Positions 20,996 to 24,644 of a DNA stretch of 24,644 nt are shown here, piece by piece; the first letter of the stretch is position 1, and each line of letters begins with the position of its first letter. This DNA is from Bacteroidales bacterium UBA1189 (GTDB lineage: Bacteria; Bacteroidota; Bacteroidia; Bacteroidales; Bacteroidaceae). The position numbers and the translations under genes were made by a program. The stretch covers positions 1 to 24,644 of the forward strand of contig DBYJ01000007.1 in the NCBI GenBank assembly GCA_002309805.1. Direction: 5' to 3'. Under the pieces are notes generated by a model. It was not told the origin of the DNA. It saw nothing but the letters and a program-made list of their open reading frames with translations, and did not search any database.

Positions 20996-23899
20996 ATGAA
21001 AAAGTCAATTCTGCGTTTTTCGCTGCTGCTGGCTGGAATGCTGCTGGTGGCATCGTGTGGGAAGAAGTATTCCTACGAAACGGTAGCGGGCGACCCGATG
21101 AAGGCCCGCATCTACACCCTCGACAATGGCCTGAAGGTCTATCTGACCGTCAACAAGGATGCCCCTCGCATCCAGGCTCACATCCCCGTCCGCGTGGGCG
21201 GCAAGAACGACCCTGCCGAGACCACCGGCCTGAGCCACTATCTGGAGCACCTGATGTTCAAGGGCACCACCCACTTCGGCACCCAGAACTACGAGGCTGA
21301 GCGCCCCCTGCTCGACCAGATTACCGACCTCTACGAGGTCTATCGCAAGACCACCGACCCTGAGCGCCGTCGCGCCATCTACCACCAGATCGACAGCATC
21401 AGCTACGAGGCCAGCAAGATTGCCATCCCCAACGAGTACGACAAGCTGATGGCTGCCATCGGCGCCGAGGGCACCAACGCCTATACCTCGTACGACGTCA
21501 CCTGCTACACCGAGGACATCCCCTCGAACCAGGTCGAGAACTGGGCAAAGGTGCAGAGCGACCGTTTCAAGAACATGGTCATCCGCGGCTTCCATACGGA
21601 GCTCGAGGCCGTCTATGAGGAGAAGAACATCAGCATGGCCGACGACCAGGAGAAGGCTATCGACAGCCTTTTCGCCGGCCTCTTCCGCAACCATCCCTAC
21701 GGCAAGCAGAGCATCATCGGCACGCAGGACCACCTGAAGAACCCCAGTATCGTCAACATCAAGAACCACTTCAACAACTGGTACGTGCCCAATAACATCG
21801 CCATCTGCATGAGCGGCGACTTCAACCCCGATAAGGTCATCCGCATCATCGACCGCTACTTCGGCGACATGCAGCCCAACGAGAACATCGTCCGTCCCAC
21901 CTTCGCGCCTGAGAAGGAGATTACCGCCCCCGTCGTCAAGACCGTCGTCGGCCAGCAGGCCGAGAACCTCTGGATGGGCTGGCGCATGCCTGGCGGAGGC
22001 GACAAGGACGCCCCCTTGGTGGAACTGCTGGGCGAGCTGCTCTACAACGGCCAGGCCGGACTCATCGACCTCGACCTCATGCAGCAGCAGCGTGTGCTGG
22101 CTGCCCAGTGCTTCCCCTACACCCTCAGCGACTATACAGCCTTCCTGATGATTGCCTATCCCAAGGAGGGCCAGACACTCGACGAAGCCCGCGACCTGCT
22201 GCTGGGCGAGGTGGAGAAGCTGCGCAAGGGCGAGTTTGACGAGAGCCTGCTCCACGCCATCGCCGCCAACAAGAAGCTCGACCAGCAGCGCGGCCTCGAG
22301 CAGAACCGCAGCCGCGTCAGCCAGTTCGTCGATGCCTTCGTCAACGGTCAGGAATGGAAGGATGCCGTCAGCTACTACGACCGTATGGCCGCCTACACCA
22401 AGGACGACGTCATGGCCTTCGCCAACCGCTACCTGAAGCCTGAGAGCTACACCCTCATCTATAAGCTGCAGGGTGTCGATACCGACCGCAAGACCATCGA
22501 GAAGCCTGCCATCACCCCCATCTTCACCAACCGCGACACCGTCAGCGCCTTCCTGGCCGAGGTGCAGAACACCACCGTCGCCCCCATCGAGCCCGTCTAT
22601 GTTGACTTCGCCAAGGAGCTCACCAAGGGCAAGGTCGACGGCATGGACGCCCTCTACAAGCAGAACGATGTGAACGACATCTTCAACGTGCAGTACGTCT
22701 GGGAGTTCGGCGACTTTGCCGATCCGCTGCTGGTTACCGCTGCAGGCTATGCCGACTACCTCGGCACCTCCGACATGACGGCAGCCCAGCTGAAGCAGGC
22801 CCTCTACAACATCGCCTGCAGTATGTCGTTCCGCGTGGCCGACCGTCGCACCACCCTCTCCATCAGCGGCCTGCAAGAGTACATGCCCCAGGCACTCAAG
22901 CTCGTGGAGCACTTCGTGGCCGACATGCAGCCTGACGACGACGTCCTCGCCGCCTTCAAGGCCGACATGATCCGCGGCCGTATGGTCAACAAGACCGACC
23001 AGCGTGCCAACTTCACCGCCCTGCGCCAGTACGTCCTCTACGGCCCTGGCAGCCCTGCCACCCGCACCCTCTCCAACGACGAGGTCATGGCCCTCGACGG
23101 ACGCCAGCTCACCGACCACCTGCGCGCCCTTGCCGGCATGCAGCACCACGTCGTCTACTACGGCCCTGCCACCTCCGACGAAGCCTTCCGCCTGATTGCC
23201 GAGAACCACCACGCCGGCACCGCTGCCGTACCCGCCAACCAGCCCGCTCCCTACCAGAAGACCGATGAAAACGTGGTTTTCGTAGCCCCCTTCGTCGCCA
23301 ACAACACCTATCTCTACGGCATCACCAACCTCGGCACACCCTTCGACCTTGCCAAGCACCCCTCCGTCCAGCTCTTCAACGAATACTTCGGCAACGGCAT
23401 GAACGGCATCGTCTTCCAGGAGATGCGCGAGGCACGCGGCCTGGCCTACAGCGCCTCGGCCGACGATGTCGAGCCCAGGCAGAAGGATGAGACCGAGCTC
23501 TTCGGACGCTTCATCATCACCCAGAACGATAAGGTCATCGATGCCCTCACCCACTTCGACGAGATTACGGACAACATGCCCGTCTCCGAGGCCGCCTTCA
23601 ACATCGCCAAGGAGGGACTTCTCGCCCAGCTGCGCACCCAGCGCTTCACGGGCCAGCGAGTCCTCCGCTATTGGGAGAGCCTGCAGGACGTTGGCCTCAA
23701 TACCGACATCCGCCGCGACCTCTTCAATAAGGTACAGGACATGACCCTTGCCGACGTCACCCGCTACCAGCAACAGAACCTCAAGAGCCGCAGCTACTAC
23801 ACCTGCGTGCTGGGCGATGAGAGCCAGCTCGACATGGACGCCCTCGCCCGCTGGGGCCGCATCGTCCGCCTCACCACCGAGGAAATCTTCGGCTATTAA
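20996..23899 (+). CDS. M16-family zinc metallopeptidase (lipoprotein)
   Basis: The 967-residue protein has a lipoprotein signal peptide (lipobox VASC, Cys21) and the two-half layout of M16 peptidases, which bring two domains together as a clamp around short peptides. The active site is in the first half: HYLEH at 81-85 (inverted zinc motif HxxEH), with the downstream Glu ligand in the EAVYEEK region at about 204-210. The second half (about 530-950) lacks HxxEH, as is usual for the non-catalytic half, and includes an RGLAYS segment. Export suggests digestion of peptides in the periplasm. Third codon positions are overwhelmingly C or G, unlike most genes here, which suggests high expression. 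It is followed by a strong terminator; no TAnnTTTG promoter was seen in the 60 bp upstream. Confidence 0.95.
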   Translation: MKKSILRFSLLLAGMLLVASCGKKYSYETVAGDPMKARIYTLDNGLKVYLTVNKDAPRIQAHIPVRVGGKNDPAETTGLSHYLEHLMFKGTTHFGTQNYEAERPLLDQITDLYEVYRKTTDPERRRAIYHQIDSISYEASKIAIPNEYDKLMAAIGAEGTNAYTSYDVTCYTEDIPSNQVENWAKVQSDRFKNMVIRGFHTELEAVYEEKNISMADDQEKAIDSLFAGLFRNHPYGKQSIIGTQDHLKNPSIVNIKNHFNNWYVPNNIAICMSGDFNPDKVIRIIDRYFGDMQPNENIVRPTFAPEKEITAPVVKTVVGQQAENLWMGWRMPGGGDKDAPLVELLGELLYNGQAGLIDLDLMQQQRVLAAQCFPYTLSDYTAFLMIAYPKEGQTLDEARDLLLGEVEKLRKGEFDESLLHAIAANKKLDQQRGLEQNRSRVSQFVDAFVNGQEWKDAVSYYDRMAAYTKDDVMAFANRYLKPESYTLIYKLQGVDTDRKTIEKPAITPIFTNRDTVSAFLAEVQNTTVAPIEPVYVDFAKELTKGKVDGMDALYKQNDVNDIFNVQYVWEFGDFADPLLVTAAGYADYLGTSDMTAAQLKQALYNIACSMSFRVADRRTTLSISGLQEYMPQALKLVEHFVADMQPDDDVLAAFKADMIRGRMVNKTDQRANFTALRQYVLYGPGSPATRTLSNDEVMALDGRQLTDHLRALAGMQHHVVYYGPATSDEAFRLIAENHHAGTAAVPANQPAPYQKTDENVVFVAPFVANNTYLYGITNLGTPFDLAKHPSVQLFNEYFGNGMNGIVFQEMREARGLAYSASADDVEPRQKDETELFGRFIITQNDKVIDALTHFDEITDNMPVSEAAFNIAKEGLLAQLRTQRFTGQRVLRYWESLQDVGLNTDIRRDLFNKVQDMTLADVTRYQQQNLKSRSYYTCVLGDESQLDMDALARWGRIVRLTTEEIFGY

Positions 23900-23972
23900 A
23901 ACTGAAGCCCAATCCAGTATTTCAAAGAACGCTTCTTTAGCGATTACACAACAGCTTCAGCTCCCCCCCTGT

Positions 23973-24002
23973 AGAGACGCGGCCTGCCGCGTCTCTTTTT
24001 TT
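23973..24002 (+). terminator. Strong intrinsic terminator of the M16 gene
   Basis: AGAGACGCGG (23973-23982) pairs perfectly over 10 bp with CCGCGTCTCT (23987-23996) around a CCTG tetraloop and runs into seven T residues. A GTAGAGACGCGG...CCGCGTCTC hairpin of this kind is, from memory, also a dispersed repeat in several bacterial groups. Confidence 0.92.
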
Positions 24003-24415
24003 CCGCCTGCCTGGGAGCAGCCAGTGCCGTCTAAGCCTGCGCAGATAAGGCCGAATCGCAGCGCGCGCTTTTTCTTTGCCGAATCGCAGCCTATCTTAAC
24101 ATTTCTGGTGCAAAGAAAATACATTATTTTTTGTCAATGTGACTTGCTATCCGTAGCTATCTCTCGCGCCGATTTAAGCGGCTGGAGCGGAAAAAATCGC
24201 GATAACTTACAATTTGTAATCGTTTCCTCCCAAATAGCGCAGTAGGCTGGAATTTTAACGCAGTGCGCTGGCGCGCCAGCCCAGTGGAATGAATTTTCAG
24301 CCCACTGGAAATTCCTGCCCCTTCGGCGCGCGGGGGAGAATTATCCGCTGCGATTTCATGACAATTTTTGCAGCATTGCAGCGAGAATGGCATCTGAGTG
24401 CGATTGAGGAAAAAT
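24003..24415. other. Gene-less region with short repeats and palindromes
   Basis: No frame here looks like a real protein. GCCGAATCGCAGC is directly repeated at 24050-24062 and 24078-24090 (period 28). GCTGGCGCGCCAGC at 24267-24280 is a perfect 14-bp palindrome. CCAGTGG (24281-24287) and CCACTGG (24302-24308) form an inverted repeat with GGAAT/GGAAATTCC words around it. No TAnnTTTG promoter is obvious. Confidence 0.6.
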
Positions 24416-24615
24416 GGTCATTAAGGGTCGCGGTGGTCATTAGGTCATTACAAGAGGGGGGGGTATACATGCCGCCGAATTTTTCAGAGACTGATTAATT
24501 ATATAATAGACTATAAAAATTCTCCCTCGTTTTTCTTATTGTTTTTCACACACCTTTTTTTTCTGCATACCCCCCCCTCTTTTAATGACCTCGTGACCTA
24601 ACCGACCAAATGACC
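24416..24615. repeat. About 200-bp inverted-repeat element with G8/C8 tracts and GGTCA ladder
   Basis: The left arm ends AGGTCATTACAAGA-G8-TATAC (24442-24467). The right arm (24567-24591) is its reverse complement with two mismatches: GTATA-type end, C8 (24570-24577), TCTTTTAATGACCT. Outside the tracts, each arm carries four GGTCA/GGTCG words spaced 8-10 bp apart: left at 24416, 24426, 24435 and 24443; right (as TGACC/CGACC) at 24586, 24594, 24603 and 24611. A nested inverted repeat GAATTTTT (24477-24484) / AAAAATTC (24515-24522) flanks an AT-rich centre. There is no ORF inside. Confidence 0.8.
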
Positions 24616-24644
24616 GCTACTGTACTTCCCTAGAAAAAGTTGAA

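Noticed and set aside
21005..23773. Stop-free antisense frame of 922 codons opposite the M16 gene
   Set aside because: The translation is a monotonous Val/Gly/Leu/Asp-rich sequence without domains. The opposite strand encodes a complete M16 peptidase with active-site motif and signal peptide. The open frame is explained by the C/G-ending codon bias.
24157..24498. Small open frames in the right-hand gene-less region
   Set aside because: They are short, overlap repeats and the inverted-repeat arm, and show no codon pattern or motif typical of a protein.
24456..24577. G8 and C8 tracts as sequencing artefacts
   Set aside because: Both tracts have the same length and are flanked by matching sequence in inverted orientation, which an error would not produce; exact lengths may still vary in the population.

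Overview
The window looks like chromosome from a Bacteroidales bacterium, most likely Prevotella or a close relative. This is inferred from the gene families and from the promoters: intergenic regions carry the Bacteroidetes-type signal TTTG - about 20 nt - TAnnTTTG, and strong Shine-Dalgarno sequences are absent. Lipoproteins, a SusC-like TonB-dependent barrel receptor, a YfhO protein and an animal-type glutaminyl cyclase fit the same group. There is no phage, transposase, CRISPR array or recognisable defence island.

Left part (1-5016, minus strand): cysS, a glutaminyl-peptide cyclotransferase-like lipoprotein, sufE, a GT4 glycosyltransferase, and the N-terminal part of a lipoprotein running off the left edge. 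From 5134 rightwards (plus strand) comes a tightly packed surface-glycan operon: two LicD-family phosphotransferases, UDP-galactopyranose mutase (glf) and two GT2 glycosyltransferases. Three of its junctions are ATGA overlaps or nearly so. A symmetrical 68-bp promoter unit (5032-5099) drives cysS and the glycan operon in opposite directions. A plus-strand von Willebrand A lipoprotein (9940-11211) follows.

Centre (11212-16200): tandem terminator hairpins, three palindromes at an exact 21-bp period, then minus-strand genes for an unknown lipoprotein, a small Ala-rich secreted helical protein, a DUF3108-like secreted protein and a large YfhO membrane protein. A tandemly duplicated copy of the 68-bp promoter unit separates yfhO from a plus-strand GT4 gene. 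In that duplication, each copy appears to have kept only one of its two directions.

Right part (16201-24644): the GT4 gene, tRNA-Gln(TTG) convergent with it, a TonB-dependent receptor (minus), tRNA-Arg(CCT), a zinc-ribbon NUDIX hydrolase apparently starting at TTG, and an M16 zinc-peptidase lipoprotein with extreme G/C-ending codon use. A strong terminator follows, then 640 bp without a credible gene. This gene-less end holds several repeats and palindromes and, at 24416-24615, a large inverted-repeat element. Its arms carry 8-base G/C tracts and a ladder of GGTCA-like words.

The strongest themes outside the genes are (1) a recurring bidirectional promoter module and its duplication and decay, (2) the unexplained inverted-repeat element at the right edge, and (3) short repeat families that elsewhere lie between genes but here are also read in frame inside genes: the left-edge lipoprotein, cysS, yfhO and the end of the NUDIX gene.
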